A DNA stretch of 64,000 bases from Labrys miyagiensis (lineage in GTDB: Bacteria; Pseudomonadota; Alphaproteobacteria; Rhizobiales; Labraceae). The stretch covers positions 124,001-188,000 of the forward strand of contig NZ_BSPC01000048.1 of NCBI RefSeq assembly GCF_030160835.1, given 5' to 3'. The position numbers and the translations under genes were made by a program. Shown one piece after another: positions 1 to 10,428 of the stretch; within the stretch, counting starts at the first letter, position 1, and each line of letters starts with the position of its first letter. Under the pieces are notes generated by a model that worked only from the letters and a program-made list of their open reading frames with translations, was not told where the DNA came from and did not search any database.

Positions 1-100
1 TGGTGCTGCACTCCTTCATGGTGAGCGCGTTGGCGGGGGCTGTGACAGCCATGGCACCGACGAGCGCCAGTCCGGCGACAACGATAGCGGAACGAATCAT
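1..100 (-). CDS. Small secreted protein, N-terminal part (runs off the window)
   Basis: The start codon is at position 100, with a good GGGAG ribosome site just upstream on the minus strand; the gene runs off the left edge after 33 codons. The visible residues form a classical signal peptide: Arg at residue 3, a hydrophobic core of Ala, Val, Leu and Gly, and a likely cut after the Ala-rich segment ending in ANA. The mature part begins LTMKECS. This resembles the short periplasmic proteins of Hyphomicrobiales whose mature part carries an MKECS...MKWNDFRK-type motif, but only the beginning is visible. Function is unknown. Confidence 0.7.
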   Translation of the reverse strand, partial: MIRSAIVVAGLALVGAMAVTAPANALTMKECST

Positions 101-391
101 TGAATAACTCCCTCTCTCTCGGCGGATCACATCCGCCGCCGACTCCTGGATAACCCTCAGCCGGATGCCTATTTTTGCGATTAGGATTGCGGCGAAGGTA
201 CGGCACTCGCAAGTGATAGACTGAGTCTGAGAAAGAAAAAAGCGGAACTTTCGGGTAATCAGCCAAGTTTCTGTTTCGGGCAAAGCTTGCCGGGCACTCG
301 CGCCCAGCGCGCATTGCATGAATATGTCACAGTTGACGGCAGTTGCTCCGTAACGTCAGCAGGTAGAGGTTGTGGCGTTTTTCGGAATGGT

Positions 392-952
392 CTAGGCCGC
401 TGGCTGCGCGGCGCGACGGCGGCGAAACATTGCAACGGGGGAGCCCTGATGAATGGACTGCCGTACATATTCATAGCCGCATTTGAGCGCGACGCGCTGC
501 GAGTGAATATTATCGGGGCTCGTCATGCAATTGGTATGGGGAATATCAATATGGCCATCGAACCAGCTTAGAACCGTCTTCGCTGCTTCCGTAGCGTATC
601 CTTTACCTTGATTGGTGCCGGTGATGCTGTAGCCGAGCTCGGGCGTTCCCCGAAATTCCGGTTCGATATCACGCTCGAAGTTCTGGATGCCGACTTCGCC
701 AATGAATTGACCGGTTATCTTTTCGAGGATGACCCAGAAGCCGAAGCCCAGCCATTGCCAGTGCCCGCCATAGCGCAGGATGCGCGTCCACACTTCCTCG
801 CGCGGATAGGGGGACTTGCGGATATAGCGCAGCACCGCCTGCTCCGACCACATCGCCGTGCAGCTTTCCAGATCGCCGGGACCATGCGCGCGCAAAATCA
901 GGCGCGGCGTCTCGAGGATTGGAGGCACGGTGAATGCCGACAAACGGGGCAT
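392..952 (-). CDS. GNAT-family N-acetyltransferase (RimJ/RimL-like)
   Basis: This 186-residue protein probably transfers an acetyl group from acetyl-CoA to an amine, possibly a protein N-terminus or a small molecule. It opens with the LETPRLILR segment typical of RimJ/RimL-like enzymes. The acetyl-CoA pyrophosphate loop is seen as NQGKGYATEA around residues 112-121, and the late SQRVALKCGY segment matches the family C-terminal motif. The frame stays open 54 codons further upstream, but the start at 952 is preferred because GAGGAAAG lies seven bases before it. The C-terminal RRRRAAQPAA tail is unusually basic. Substrate cannot be inferred. Confidence 0.85.
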   Translation of the reverse strand: MPRLSAFTVPPILETPRLILRAHGPGDLESCTAMWSEQAVLRYIRKSPYPREEVWTRILRYGGHWQWLGFGFWVILEKITGQFIGEVGIQNFERDIEPEFRGTPELGYSITGTNQGKGYATEAAKTVLSWFDGHIDIPHTNCMTSPDNIHSQRVALKCGYEYVRQSIHQGSPVAMFRRRRAAQPAA

Positions 953-1191
953 GGGCGAACTTTCCTCGATCGCGAATGATGGATCGGTAGCTAGAGTAGC
1001 AACCGGCCGGACGGGATGGCCCGACGCCGATGGCTGGGAAGAGGGGGCGGTCAGGTAGGCGATAATTTTGCTCCTTTTACGGGCGTGGTTGCGATGTGGC
1101 CGCATGGTAGCCATGCACTCTCATCGCTACCGGCTGAGGCGGTGCATCTTTATATTGCACTGCAACAAACAACGGATTTGAGAGAGAGATC

Positions 1192-1350
1192 ATGATTTTT
1201 GCGAGCCTTATTGCCGCTCTGCGTGCCCGTTACCAGGCCTATCGGGCCTACCAGAATCGTCTGGCGGCCTATCAGATGCTGACCGACAAGGATTTGGCCG
1301 AAATCGGCTTTAGCCGTGGCGATATTTCTGACCTCGCCCGGCTTGGCTGA
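1192..1350 (+). CDS. DUF1127 small protein
   Basis: A 52-residue protein preceded by a GAGAGAGA purine tract. An Arg- and Tyr-rich amphipathic N-terminal helix is followed by the DUF1127 signature LTDKDLAEIGFSRGDIxxLAR at residues 30-50. DUF1127 proteins are short and frequent in alphaproteobacteria. Some members (for example in Agrobacterium) affect RNA turnover and phosphate or carbon metabolism, but the role of this one is unknown. A strong intrinsic terminator follows within 30 bases, so it is probably a single-gene transcript. Confidence 0.9.
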   Translation: MIFASLIAALRARYQAYRAYQNRLAAYQMLTDKDLAEIGFSRGDISDLARLG

Positions 1351-1377
1351 TACATTCGGTACTTCTCCATAAGAATC

Positions 1378-1414
1378 AAGCCCGGCTGCATGATTGCGAG
1401 CCGGGCTTTTGTTT
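1378..1414 (+). terminator. Rho-independent terminator of the DUF1127 gene
   Basis: AAGCCCGGCT at 1378-1387 pairs perfectly with AGCCGGGCTT at 1399-1408 and is followed by a T-rich run. It lies 27 bases after the DUF1127 stop codon. Confidence 0.85.
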
Positions 1415-1948
1415 TGCTCGATTAGTCCGCGGGGACCCGTGCGGCGTGGTACGCTGCTACAGCCGGACGACGAGACGACTTTCGTCCTTTTCTGCATAAG
1501 GCGCTCCCCCAGAGGGCTGCGGATACTGCCCCAAGCATCACCATCACAGCGTGACGCAGGTGTTATATCGATGCGGAAAGCAGCTTGCCTGGTGAACCCG
1601 GCCCGGCATGGCCCCCAACGCGATCGATCCCCGCCACCCTATCCGGGTTCCGGCGCATCGCAACGTGGCTGTCTGCCTTTACCCCGGATAAACCACGGCT
1701 TTGATCCATGCGGAGCGATGCCCGGCCCGATGGCCGTGCCGTCCTCGTAGGTCCTTGTTATCGCACCATTTTCTGTCTTGAAATGCGCTTCCCCTTTTCG
1801 GCGCGATATTCTAGCATGGGAGTGGGAATGCCCCGGTCCGGGCCCGTTTGCAAGCCGATCGTCAAGAATCGGAACCTGTTCCCCGGCACTATGAAATTCG
1901 AGGAAACGGCCGGCCCAGCGCTGGTAGCCGAGGAATGGATCGACGACG
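1415..1948. other. Intergenic stretch without a supported gene
   Basis: About 530 bases between the DUF1127 terminator and the sugar kinase. Open frames exist on both strands, but none has a convincing start site, recognisable domain or suitable codon pattern. It presumably contains the kinase promoter; I see no clear -35/-10 pair. Confidence 0.4.
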
Positions 1949-2872
1949 GTGGCAAGTGTGGTAACGAGATCCCGGCCCGTGATCTGCGTGGGTACGACAA
2001 CGCTGGACCAGGTACTCGAAATCGAGGAGATGCCCAAGCAGGCCATCAAGATTCCGGCCTTGCGTCATGCCAAGCGGGGTGGAGGGCCAGCGGCGACAGC
2101 CGCGGTGGCCTGCGCCGTCCTCGACCAGCCGGCCGAGTTGTGGAGCCGGATGGGGGCTGATTCGGAAAGCGAGTTCCTGCGCGAGAGGCTGCTCCACCAC
2201 GGCGTGGGCCTTTCCGGCACCTTGTTCCGGAGCGGTGCGGATACGGTGACGGCCGTCGTCATCGTCGACCGCAAGGGCGAGCGCTTCATCGTCGGTTATG
2301 GCCACGGCTCGCTGCCGTGCTCGCCCGAGCATCTGCCACTGGATCAGGTGGCGAAGGCCGGTGCGGTTCTTGCCGACATCAGCTGGTATGAAGGCGCCGT
2401 GGCCCTGCTCGATGCCGCCCGGGCGGCGAAAGTGCCCTCGGTGCTCGATGCGGAGGGGATCGAGCATGACAAGCTGTTCGATCTTGCCCGGCGTTCCAGT
2501 CTTCCGGTCTTTTCCGAGGACGGCTTCGCCCTGATCAGCAGGCGCGCCGCGCCCGATGCGGCGAGCTGCCAGGCGCTGGCGGAGAGCCTCGGCACCACGA
2601 TCGGCGTGACGCTTGGAGCGGAGGGGTCGATCTGGTGGACCGATGGCGGGCTGGCGCATGTCCCCGCCCTGCCGGTCACGGTACAGGACACCACCGGCGC
2701 CGGCGATGTCTTCCACGGCGCCCTCGCGGCGGCCCTCGCCGAACGCCAGCCGCTGTTGCAGGCGGCCCGCTTCGCCAGCGCCGCGGCGAGCCTCAAATGC
2801 GAGCTCGGCAATGGCTGGGACGGGATGCCGGATCGCCGAGCGGTAGAGCAGGCGATGGAGAGGCTGGGCTGA
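1949..2872 (+). CDS. PfkB-family sugar kinase (sulfofructose-kinase/YihV-like)
   Basis: A 307-residue ATP-dependent carbohydrate kinase of the ribokinase/PfkB fold. The substrate-binding GGGPAATA motif is at residues 44-51 and the anion-hole and catalytic-base motif DTTGAGD at 247-253, with D253 the expected base. The N-terminal glycine motif and the VLADISWYEGA segment resemble E. coli YihV (sulfofructose kinase) more than ribokinase, but this does not prove the substrate. The start is a GTG; the best purine tract (GAGGAA) is 14 bases upstream, so a GTG three codons later is also possible. It converges on the polyol ABC cassette, so co-function is plausible but not shown. Confidence 0.85.
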   Translation: MASVVTRSRPVICVGTTTLDQVLEIEEMPKQAIKIPALRHAKRGGGPAATAAVACAVLDQPAELWSRMGADSESEFLRERLLHHGVGLSGTLFRSGADTVTAVVIVDRKGERFIVGYGHGSLPCSPEHLPLDQVAKAGAVLADISWYEGAVALLDAARAAKVPSVLDAEGIEHDKLFDLARRSSLPVFSEDGFALISRRAAPDAASCQALAESLGTTIGVTLGAEGSIWWTDGGLAHVPALPVTVQDTTGAGDVFHGALAAALAERQPLLQAARFASAAASLKCELGNGWDGMPDRRAVEQAMERLG

Positions 2873-2929
2873 GGTCTTCCTGGGGGCGTTGGCACCCTGC
2901 TCATGGGCGTCAACTTTGCGGAGCGTGGC

Positions 2930-3015
2930 GTGGGAGTGTCGATCACTGATCGACAATCCTGGAAACGGGGCGTCTTACGGGGAAGGAAGAGGGCGATCGG
3001 TGATCGCCCCTCCAG
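2930..3015. repeat. REP/BIME-like inverted repeat, GATCG-core variant
   Basis: Two facing arms carry GTCGATCACTGATCGAC and GGGCGATCGGTGATCGCCC. They are flanked by GGGAGTG on the outside and GGAAACG on the inside, as in the other elements of this window. It lies between two convergent genes (kinase and ABC ATPase). Confidence 0.75.
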
Positions 3016-3128
3016 TTTCCATCGCTTCGGCCTGCAAAGCTAGCGCCTATGGGCATCTTTGCCTGCCTACTCCCATCCCACAGGCTGCGTTTCCAGGAGC
3101 GGCAGAGATGCCCGCGATCCCGGGAAGC

Positions 3129-4214
<1,086 letters not shown>

Positions 4215-4234
4215 AGGAACACCAATCCTGGAGA

Positions 4235-5284
4235 CTACCAGTCCTGCGTGGATGCGAGCTCGATCTGCAGCTTGACGTCCTCGGGGCGGCCTGAAGCGGC
4301 GCGCTCGAAAGCCTGGATGGATTGCTCGAAGTTGAAGGTCCCGGAGATCAGGGGCTTGAGGTCGACCTTGCCGGATGCGATCAGGCTGATGGCCCGGTCA
4401 TAGACATTGGCATAGCGGAACACGGTCTCGACCCTGAGCTCCTTGCCCATCAGGGCATGGATCGAGAGGTGATAGGCATCGACCGGGATGCCGACGAAGA
4501 CGATCGCCCCGCCCGGGCAGGCGAGGGTGGGCGCGCTCTCGATCGCCTTGGGCGCGCCGCTCGCCTCGAACACGACATTGGCGCCCCAATTGTCCGTCTC
4601 GCGGTTGACGACGTCCTTCACATCCTGGCTGCGGACGTTGACGGGAATGATGCCTTGATAGCGTCCGGCGATGTCGAGCTTGGGCTGGTGCAGATCGGTG
4701 ATGATGACCTTGCTGCAACCCCCTGCGAGAGCCGCCAGCGCCACCATGATCCCGATGGGTCCGGCGCCGAGCACCACGCCGACATCGCCGGGCTTGATCT
4801 TCGCCCGCGCGGCGGCCTGCATGCCCACTGCAAAGGGCTCGACCATGGCGCCCTCGGCATAGCTCACATTGTCGGGCAGCTTGAAGGTGAAGGCGGCGGG
4901 GTGGACGACATAGCCCGTCAGGCAGCCATGGATGGGGGGCGTTGCCCAGAAGGTCACGGAAGGGTCGACATTGTACATGCCGAGCAGTGTGGCCTTGGAG
5001 TTCATGTCGGGGATGCCGGGCTCCATGCAGACCCGGTCGCCCACCTTCAGGCTCTTCACGGCCGAGCCGGCCTCGACCACCGTGCCCGAGGCCTCGTGGC
5101 CCAGCACCATCGGCGCTTCGACCTTGCGCGAACCGATGCCGCCATGGGTGTAATAGTGCACGTCGCTGCCGCAGATGCCGACGGTGTGCAGGCGGATCTT
5201 CACATCATGCGGACCGACCTCCTGAGGCAGGTCGATATCGCGGATGGAGAGGACGTCTTTCTTTTCCAGGACAAGCGCGCGCAT
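4235..5284 (-). CDS. Zinc-dependent polyol dehydrogenase (xylitol/sorbitol dehydrogenase type)
   Basis: A 349-residue medium-chain dehydrogenase that probably oxidises a polyol such as xylitol or sorbitol to a ketose with NAD. The N-terminal half has the catalytic zinc motif CGSDVHYY with GHEASG downstream. The Rossmann motif GAGPIG lies near residue 172. The lobe that normally holds four structural-zinc cysteines is replaced by a cysteine-free segment (residues about 90-118), as in xylitol-dehydrogenase-like members. The start follows the permease stop by one base, so translation is likely coupled. Exact substrate is uncertain. Confidence 0.88.
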   Translation of the reverse strand: MRALVLEKKDVLSIRDIDLPQEVGPHDVKIRLHTVGICGSDVHYYTHGGIGSRKVEAPMVLGHEASGTVVEAGSAVKSLKVGDRVCMEPGIPDMNSKATLLGMYNVDPSVTFWATPPIHGCLTGYVVHPAAFTFKLPDNVSYAEGAMVEPFAVGMQAAARAKIKPGDVGVVLGAGPIGIMVALAALAGGCSKVIITDLHQPKLDIAGRYQGIIPVNVRSQDVKDVVNRETDNWGANVVFEASGAPKAIESAPTLACPGGAIVFVGIPVDAYHLSIHALMGKELRVETVFRYANVYDRAISLIASGKVDLKPLISGTFNFEQSIQAFERAASGRPEDVKLQIELASTQDW

Positions 5285-5285
5285 T

Positions 5286-6101
5286 TCAGTCTCGTGATTT
5301 CAGGGCCGAGTTGATGAAGCTCGAGATGACACCAAGGAAGAGCAGCGGCGGCAGCGAGAGCAGAATGACGGAGGCGTTGAGGATGCCCCAGGGCACGTCG
5401 CGGCCGAGCAGCGTGAATTCGGAGGCGACGATCGGCAGTGTTTTGGCGTCCGAGGTGGTGAGCATCAGGGCAATGAAGAACTCGTTCCACACCAGGATGA
5501 AGGAGAACACGATCGCCCCGATCAGCGACTTGGCGGCGACGGGAATGGCGATACGGAAGAAGATCGAATAGGGGCCGTAGCCGTCGACATAGGCGGCTTC
5601 CTCGATTTCACGCGGCACGCGGGAGAAGGCGGGGATGGCGAGCCAGACGGTGGTGGCGAGGGTCGACAGGGAATAGGTGATGATCAGGGCGATCCTGCTG
5701 TCATAGAGGCCGAGATTGAGCCAGATCACCATCAGCGGCACGGCGATGGCGACAGGCGGCATGAAGCGCATCGAGAGCACGAAGAACTTGATGTCGTCGG
5801 CGAGCCTCATGGGATAGCGCGCCACGGCATAGGCGCAGGGCAGGCCAAGCACGGCGCCGATGGCGACCGCCGAGCCGGTGACGATCAGCGAGTTGATCAG
5901 CCCGGCCTGCACACTGTCGCGGGTGAGGATGTAGGTGAAGTTGTCGAGGGTCGGCGTGAAGAAGAAGACCGGCGAGGTGGTGACGATGTCGACACGGTTC
6001 TTGAAGGCGCTGAGCAGCGTCCAGAACAGCGGGAAGAGGGTGAGGAAGACCAGGACGGCGATGATCAGCCAGGCCAGGTAGCGCGTCAGACCTCTTGCCA
6101 T
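5286..6101 (-). CDS. Carbohydrate ABC transporter permease (MalG/UgpE type)
   Basis: A 271-residue inner-membrane permease with about six hydrophobic segments. The cytoplasmic EAA loop ([21 protein letters not shown]) is at about residues 172-192 and contacts the ATPase. The start at 6101 overlaps the end of the preceding permease gene by 16 bases and has GGGTGA upstream. The frame stays open further upstream, but that part is the antisense-like alternative frame of the first permease. It forms a heterodimer with the next gene. Confidence 0.92.
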   Translation of the reverse strand: MARGLTRYLAWLIIAVLVFLTLFPLFWTLLSAFKNRVDIVTTSPVFFFTPTLDNFTYILTRDSVQAGLINSLIVTGSAVAIGAVLGLPCAYAVARYPMRLADDIKFFVLSMRFMPPVAIAVPLMVIWLNLGLYDSRIALIITYSLSTLATTVWLAIPAFSRVPREIEEAAYVDGYGPYSIFFRIAIPVAAKSLIGAIVFSFILVWNEFFIALMLTTSDAKTLPIVASEFTLLGRDVPWGILNASVILLSLPPLLFLGVISSFINSALKSRD

Positions 6102-6961
6102 TTTTTCACCCGCTTGAAGATGATGGTGAAGGCGATGGTGGTGGCGACCATCATCAGCACGGCCATGGAAGAGGCGTAGGAAATGCGCCCGGATTCGATG
6201 AAGCCTTGCGAGAAGGCGTACATGTCCAGCGTCTCGGTGGCGATGCCGGGCCCGCCGCGGGTCATGACATAGATGAGGTCGAAGGCGCGCAAGGACTCGA
6301 CCATCTTGACGAAGGTCAGGCTGACGAGCGGTGCGGCGAGCATCGGCAGGGCGATGTAGAAATAAACTTCCCAGGTGCGGGCATGGTCGAGGCGAGCCGC
6401 CTCGAGCGGCTGCTGCGGCAGGGTCTCCAGGAGCTTCACCAGGATGACACAGAACAGGAGGCTCCACTGCCAGACGTCGACGATGGCCACCGTCGCCATG
6501 GCGGTGCGCGGATCGGCCAGGAGATCGATCGGCTCACCGGCGATCATCCGGATCGGATAGACGGCGATGCCGAACAGCGGGTGGAAGGCGAATTTCCATA
6601 CGAAGGCGGCGGAGACGCGCGGCAGCAGCACCGGGATAATGAAGATGGCGCAGAGCATATTGCGTATGCGCGGCGAGGTCGTCTCGAACAGGAGGATGGC
6701 GAGCACCACCGAGACCACCATGGTGGCGATGACCGTGGAAATCTCCCACATCAGCGACACCTTGATGGAATTGAGGAAGCGGTTGTCGTGGAAGAGGTCG
6801 ATGAAATTGGCAAAACCGACATAGTCGACTTCGTCGCTGCTCAACTCGCGATCCTCAAAAGCGATGTTGATGGCGTAGACCGTGGGCACCAGCGACAGGA
6901 ACAGCAGCGTCAGCATCGGCGGCGCCGTGAACAGCAACGGAAGACGTGTCTTGATCTTCAT
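6086..6961 (-). CDS. Carbohydrate ABC transporter permease (MalF/UgpA type)
   Basis: A 291-residue permease, first gene of the cassette. It has six predicted membrane segments and an EAA loop starting EAARLDHARTWEVYFYIALP about 90 residues from the C-terminus. The start at 6961 (MKIKTRLPLLF) is chosen because the next upstream ATG at 7021 has no ribosome site. No gene for a periplasmic binding protein occurs before or after it: a repeat and an unrelated secreted protein lie upstream. The transporter must use a binding protein encoded elsewhere, or the cassette has lost it. Confidence 0.92.
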   Translation of the reverse strand: MKIKTRLPLLFTAPPMLTLLFLSLVPTVYAINIAFEDRELSSDEVDYVGFANFIDLFHDNRFLNSIKVSLMWEISTVIATMVVSVVLAILLFETTSPRIRNMLCAIFIIPVLLPRVSAAFVWKFAFHPLFGIAVYPIRMIAGEPIDLLADPRTAMATVAIVDVWQWSLLFCVILVKLLETLPQQPLEAARLDHARTWEVYFYIALPMLAAPLVSLTFVKMVESLRAFDLIYVMTRGGPGIATETLDMYAFSQGFIESGRISYASSMAVLMMVATTIAFTIIFKRVKKWQEV

Positions 6962-7205
6962 GGAGGCAACCACCGCACAACGAGGGTCAGGGGCGATATG
7001 AAGTTTGGCGACGCCATCCATTCTGCAGGAGGGTGCTGCCTTGCTGCCACGTTTTCCCGAATCGGGATTGCGGGCGCGGGCGCCTGGCTATGAGTGCGGC
7101 GGGACAGGATTGCCCCAGCGCGGTTCCTCCAAGGTCTGTTTTTGTCTTCATGCAACCCCGCCGAGATTGTTGGGGTAGGCAACTATCGATCAAACTTGGC
7201 GATGC

Positions 7206-7220
7206 GTCAACGCAGTTGAC
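7206..7220. promoter_or_regulatory. Candidate operator palindrome upstream of the polyol cassette
   Basis: GTCAAC, three bases, GTTGAC: a perfect 6-base inverted repeat about 245 bases before the first permease start. It could bind a dimeric regulator, but no regulator gene is adjacent, and such palindromes occur by chance. Confidence 0.25.
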
Positions 7221-7254
7221 CTGATGCCTCGGAAGGTCGGACGGATCACAAGGA

Positions 7255-7282
7255 AAAACGGCGCCCCGAGGGACGCCGTTTT
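7255..7282 (-). terminator. Rho-independent terminator
   Basis: A 9-base perfect stem (AAAACGGCG with CGCCGTTTT) and a 10-base loop, with T-rich ends on both strands. It lies downstream of the minus-strand secreted-protein gene ending at 7436, after the 105-base repeat, and probably ends that transcript. Confidence 0.75.
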
Positions 7283-7334
7283 CCAGACCGGAGCCATTGA
7301 CGCAACAACCGGTGGCTCCAACCGGAACTACTCT

Positions 7335-7438
7335 GGAGCAAAATGCATTCAAGCAGGGGCAGGTTTCCAGAATAACTGCTTGGCACTAAATGCATTTTGC
7401 TATTCTCGGTGATTCGATTTGAAGGTAAAAACCCTCTA
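7335..7438. repeat. 105-base dispersed repeat, copy A
   Basis: Begins GGAGCAAAATGCATTC and ends in GATTCGATTTGAAGGTAAAA followed by CCTCTA. Close copies lie at 41430-41532 (inverted) and 63413-63517, and a divergent relative at 61239-61338. The end of this copy contains the TAG stop codon of the adjacent secreted-protein gene. Confidence 0.85.
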
Positions 7439-7717
7439 GTAACGATACCAGCGATGATAGGGCCGGTAGAAGGGATGGCCCCAATAGTGTGGATGGTAGC
7501 CATAGCCATAGGCATAGGCCGGGCGACGATCGGGAACGCAGCGGCCCCAGGGATTGGGGTGCCAGCCCGGGCCGCAGCCCCAGCGTACATCCTGGACCAG
7601 GGGCGCGGCAGCCGGCGCGGCCGGGCCCAGCGGCATAGCGGAGGAAGTCTCAACGGTAGCAGTCAGGCCGGCGATCGCGAGCGCGGCTGCAAAGATGGTC
7701 TTGGTGGGGAAATTCAT
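7436..7717 (-). CDS. Small secreted GCG_CRPN-type protein
   Basis: A 93-residue protein with a clear signal peptide (MNFPTKTIFAAALAIAGLTA..., cleavage near SSA). It is followed by the GCGPGWHPNPWGRCVP motif seen in many Hyphomicrobiales secreted proteins, and then a Tyr/His/Arg-rich tail (HPHYWGHPFYRPYHRWYRY). The start at 7717 has GAGGG six bases upstream. The tail composition might suit metal or surface binding, but no function is known. The stop codon lies within the end of a dispersed repeat, so the C-terminus may have been set by repeat insertion. Confidence 0.82.
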   Translation of the reverse strand: MNFPTKTIFAAALAIAGLTATVETSSAMPLGPAAPAAAPLVQDVRWGCGPGWHPNPWGRCVPDRRPAYAYGYGYHPHYWGHPFYRPYHRWYRY

Positions 7718-7815
7718 CGGTACCCTCACTGGCATTACGGTGAGGGAACTATGGCCCGGGCCGACTGAACGAGGCTTGAGTGCGCCCGTCATCGCTCGTT
7801 CAGGAATGTTTCTGA

Positions 7816-8571
7816 TTATTTCTCGACGCGGTCCCAGCCATTGGGGCCGAGGCGCTCCTGGGGCAGGAAGCGGCCCTTATAGGCCATCTTGCGCGAGCCC
7901 TCGACCCAATACCCCAGATAGAGATAGGGCAGGCCCATGGTCTTGGTGCGTTCGATATGGTCGAGGATCATGTAGGTGCCGACGCTGCGCTCGGCCATCT
8001 CCGGCTCGTAGAAGGAATAGACCATCGACAGGCCGTCCGCGAGGATATCGGTAAGGGAGACGCCGATCAGCGGGCCCTCGCCCTGGCGGTTGAGCGGGAG
8101 GTTCTTGCCGGTAAGCCGGTATTCCACCAGCCTCGTGTTCACATGGGTGTCCTCGACCATCATGGCATAGTCAAGCACTGTCATGTCGGCCATGCCGCCA
8201 TCGGCATGGCGCAGGTCGAGATAGGCGCGGAAGGTGGAATATTGCTCGGATGTCGGCGTGGCGCTGCGCATGTCCGAGACGACGTCCTGGTTATCAGTCC
8301 AGGTGCGCCGGAAGGATTTGCTGCGGACGAAGTCTGCCACAGGCACGCGTACGGACACACAGGCCTTGCAGTTTTCGCAGGCCGGGCGGTAGGCGATGGT
8401 CTGCGAACGGCGGAAGCCACCATGGCTCAGCACGTCATTGAGTCGAGCAGCGCGTTCGCCGATCAGGTGGGTGAAAACCTTGCGTTCCTGCCTGCCCTTC
8501 AGATAGGGGCAGGGCGAGGGGGCCGTCAGATAGAATTGCGGTGAGTCCCGAATTTCTATGCTCAACGCCAC
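7816..8571 (-). CDS. bpt: Bacterial arginyl/leucyl-tRNA-protein transferase (Bpt family)
   Basis: A 251-residue aminoacyl-tRNA protein transferase. Bpt-type enzymes attach leucine from its tRNA to N-terminal Asp or Glu of proteins, marking them for the N-end-rule ClpAPS pathway in the cytoplasm. Visible family features are [17 protein letters not shown] near the N-terminus, the [18 protein letters not shown] cysteine cluster around residues 61-78, and the C-terminal [20 protein letters not shown] block. Length is normal for the family. It stands alone. Confidence 0.95.
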   Translation of the reverse strand: MALSIEIRDSPQFYLTAPSPCPYLKGRQERKVFTHLIGERAARLNDVLSHGGFRRSQTIAYRPACENCKACVSVRVPVADFVRSKSFRRTWTDNQDVVSDMRSATPTSEQYSTFRAYLDLRHADGGMADMTVLDYAMMVEDTHVNTRLVEYRLTGKNLPLNRQGEGPLIGVSLTDILADGLSMVYSFYEPEMAERSVGTYMILDHIERTKTMGLPYLYLGYWVEGSRKMAYKGRFLPQERLGPNGWDRVEK

Positions 8572-8690
8572 GCTCCTTGCGAATTGCAGAAGCGTACCAC
8601 CGGCCCGCGTCGACTGCCAGCATCTCGTGGAGATTTGAATGCATTCTGCCCCGTTGATGGCGTAATCGGGCCGCCCCCAAGGGTGCCGCG

Positions 8691-10097
8691 TCAGACCTGG
8701 CGCGGACCGGTTTCCGCATAGCCGAGGAAACCGCCGGGGCGGAAGATCAGCATCACCACCATCACCACCATCACCGCGACGTCGCGATCCCCGATGGGCA
8801 GGTAGGCCTGCCAGACCATCTCGAACAGACCCAGCGCAAGGCCTCCCAGGAGGGCCCCTTGCACCGAGCCGATGCCCCCGATCACGGCCGCGACCAGCCC
8901 CTTGAGGCCGATCAGCACGCCGCTATAGGCATCGGTGCCGCCATAGGTGGCAGTCATGATGAAGCCGGAGAGGCCGGCCAGGGCCGAGGCGAGGGCAAAG
9001 GTCTGGCTCAGCATGCCGCGGCTGGAGATGCCCAGGAGGTTGGCCATCAGCGCATCGTCCGAGATGGCGCGCCAGCGCCGGCCGAACTCGCTGACCTGCA
9101 TCAGCCTGGCAACCAGCAGCGCCAGCAGCGTGGCGCCGAGCCCGACACCGATCTGCATGGGCGTGACGTTGACGATGAAGCCCTCGGCCTTGACCAGCGG
9201 GATAGGCATGGCGTCGATCGGCGGGACCCAGCGATTCTCAGGCCCTTCCAGCAGCCGCATGAGCTCGCGCATGATGGCGGCGACGCCGACTGTCGCGATC
9301 AGGATGGACTGGCCGCGCCGGAAGGCAAGGGGAGCGAAGACGAGGTGCTCGACGACCTGCCCGGCAAGCACCGCCAGCCCCACCCCGATCAGGGCCGCGA
9401 GGACAAGGTTGAGGGCCAGGGAGTTCGAACCGAGCGCCAGCATGGTCAGCACCGCGGCGATGCTGACGATGCCGCCGAGGGCCGCGAAGTCGCCGAAGGC
9501 GAGGTTGATGCGCCCGACCAGGCCGAAGATGAGGGCGTAGGCCACGGCGATGAGCGTGGTCATCGCCATGTTCGGCAGGCCGTTGGCGACGCTCTGCAGG
9601 AGATAGGCGAGCGCCTTGGGCACCTCGGGGACATTGGCTTCGGTATCACCAGGCCCGGGATCGGCCGGGTAGGACAGGTCGTGGCGATCGAGCCAGTAAC
9701 GGTTGAGGATGTGCAGCTTCATCGGCGAGAAGATCTCGGTGGGTGTCGAGAGGATCTTCAGTTCGATGACCTTGTCGTCCCGCTCGCTCGGGCCGAAGCC
9801 GCAGAGCACGAAGGAGGGGCTCGTCTGCCCTTGCTGGGTCAGGCGATAGTCGATCCGCATCGTATAAGGCGGCGGCGCCGGGCCGACCTTTGTGACGTAG
9901 ATCTTCTCCGCATCGAGATTGACGGCCGGCAAGGTCTGCCGGCAGGTGGTGACTTGTTGCCGATCGAGCCCATCACCGCAGGAGACAAGGCAGATGGCCA
10001 GGAGGATCAGGGCGACAAGGCGTTGAATCAAGGCGGCTGCTATCGGGACAGTCTTGCGGATGCCATGATCGATGCGCTTTCGTGGGGCAGGGCGCAA
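8691..10097 (-). CDS. LivH-type branched-chain amino acid permease with lipoprotein-like N-terminal domain
   Basis: A 468-residue protein in two parts. Residues about 20-40 form a hydrophobic segment ending in LVSCG, like a lipobox, followed by about 110 residues of presumably periplasmic sequence with several cysteines. From about residue 155 a LivH-type permease follows ([47 protein letters not shown]). No LivM, LivF, LivG or binding-protein genes are adjacent, which is unusual for this importer class. Only a TTG start fits the full frame; a later TTG at 10031 would leave a shorter signal. A fusion-like architecture is seen directly; its role is unknown. Confidence 0.8.
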   Translation of the reverse strand: MRPAPRKRIDHGIRKTVPIAAALIQRLVALILLAICLVSCGDGLDRQQVTTCRQTLPAVNLDAEKIYVTKVGPAPPPYTMRIDYRLTQQGQTSPSFVLCGFGPSERDDKVIELKILSTPTEIFSPMKLHILNRYWLDRHDLSYPADPGPGDTEANVPEVPKALAYLLQSVANGLPNMAMTTLIAVAYALIFGLVGRINLAFGDFAALGGIVSIAAVLTMLALGSNSLALNLVLAALIGVGLAVLAGQVVEHLVFAPLAFRRGQSILIATVGVAAIMRELMRLLEGPENRWVPPIDAMPIPLVKAEGFIVNVTPMQIGVGLGATLLALLVARLMQVSEFGRRWRAISDDALMANLLGISSRGMLSQTFALASALAGLSGFIMTATYGGTDAYSGVLIGLKGLVAAVIGGIGSVQGALLGGLALGLFEMVWQAYLPIGDRDVAVMVVMVVMLIFRPGGFLGYAETGPRQV

Positions 10098-10143
10098 GCC
10101 TATCTTGGCTTTATCCTATCCTGTGTTGGTTCGGGGAATCGTG

Positions 10144-10428
10144 ATGCGTGACAACAAGCCTGGGGTGACCATCGTCTATTGCCGGCAGTGCAACTGGATG
10201 CTCAGGGCGGCCTGGATGGCGCAGGAACTGCTCTCCACCTTCCAGGAGGATCTCGGCGAAGTCACCTTGGTGCCGGCGACGGGCGGGGCCTTCCGCATCG
10301 AATATGAGGGCGTGGAGATCTGGGAGCGCAAGCGCGACGGCGGCTTTCCCGATGTGAAGACGCTCAAGCAACTGGTGCGCGATCGGCTCGATCCTGAGCG
10401 GGATCTGGGGCATATCGATAGATCATGA
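10144..10428 (+). CDS. SelT/SelW/SelH-family redox protein
   Basis: A 94-residue thioredoxin-like protein of the selenoprotein W group. The redox motif CRQC (C13 and C16) sits right after the first beta strand VTIVY, as in Rdx proteins where selenocysteine is replaced by cysteine. A WERKRDGGFPDVKTLKQLVRD C-terminus completes the family pattern. The ATG at 10144 is preferred for GGGGA six bases upstream; a GTG three bases earlier is also possible. It is divergent from the LivH-like gene, and its stop codon directly abuts that of the convergent toxin gene. The substrate is unknown. Confidence 0.88.
   Translation: MRDNKPGVTIVYCRQCNWMLRAAWMAQELLSTFQEDLGEVTLVPATGGAFRIEYEGVEIWERKRDGGFPDVKTLKQLVRDRLDPERDLGHIDRS

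Larger units (their letters stand above)
6962..7334. other. Upstream region of the polyol cassette
   Basis: About 370 bases without a supported gene. It must hold the promoter of the polyol cassette. It contains a GTCAAC-N3-GTTGAC palindrome and, further on, the terminator of the opposite secreted-protein gene. Confidence 0.4.

Noticed and set aside
287-1058. Plus-strand open frames opposite the GNAT gene
   Set aside because: They are the complementary strand of a gene with clear motifs; no ribosome sites or family features.
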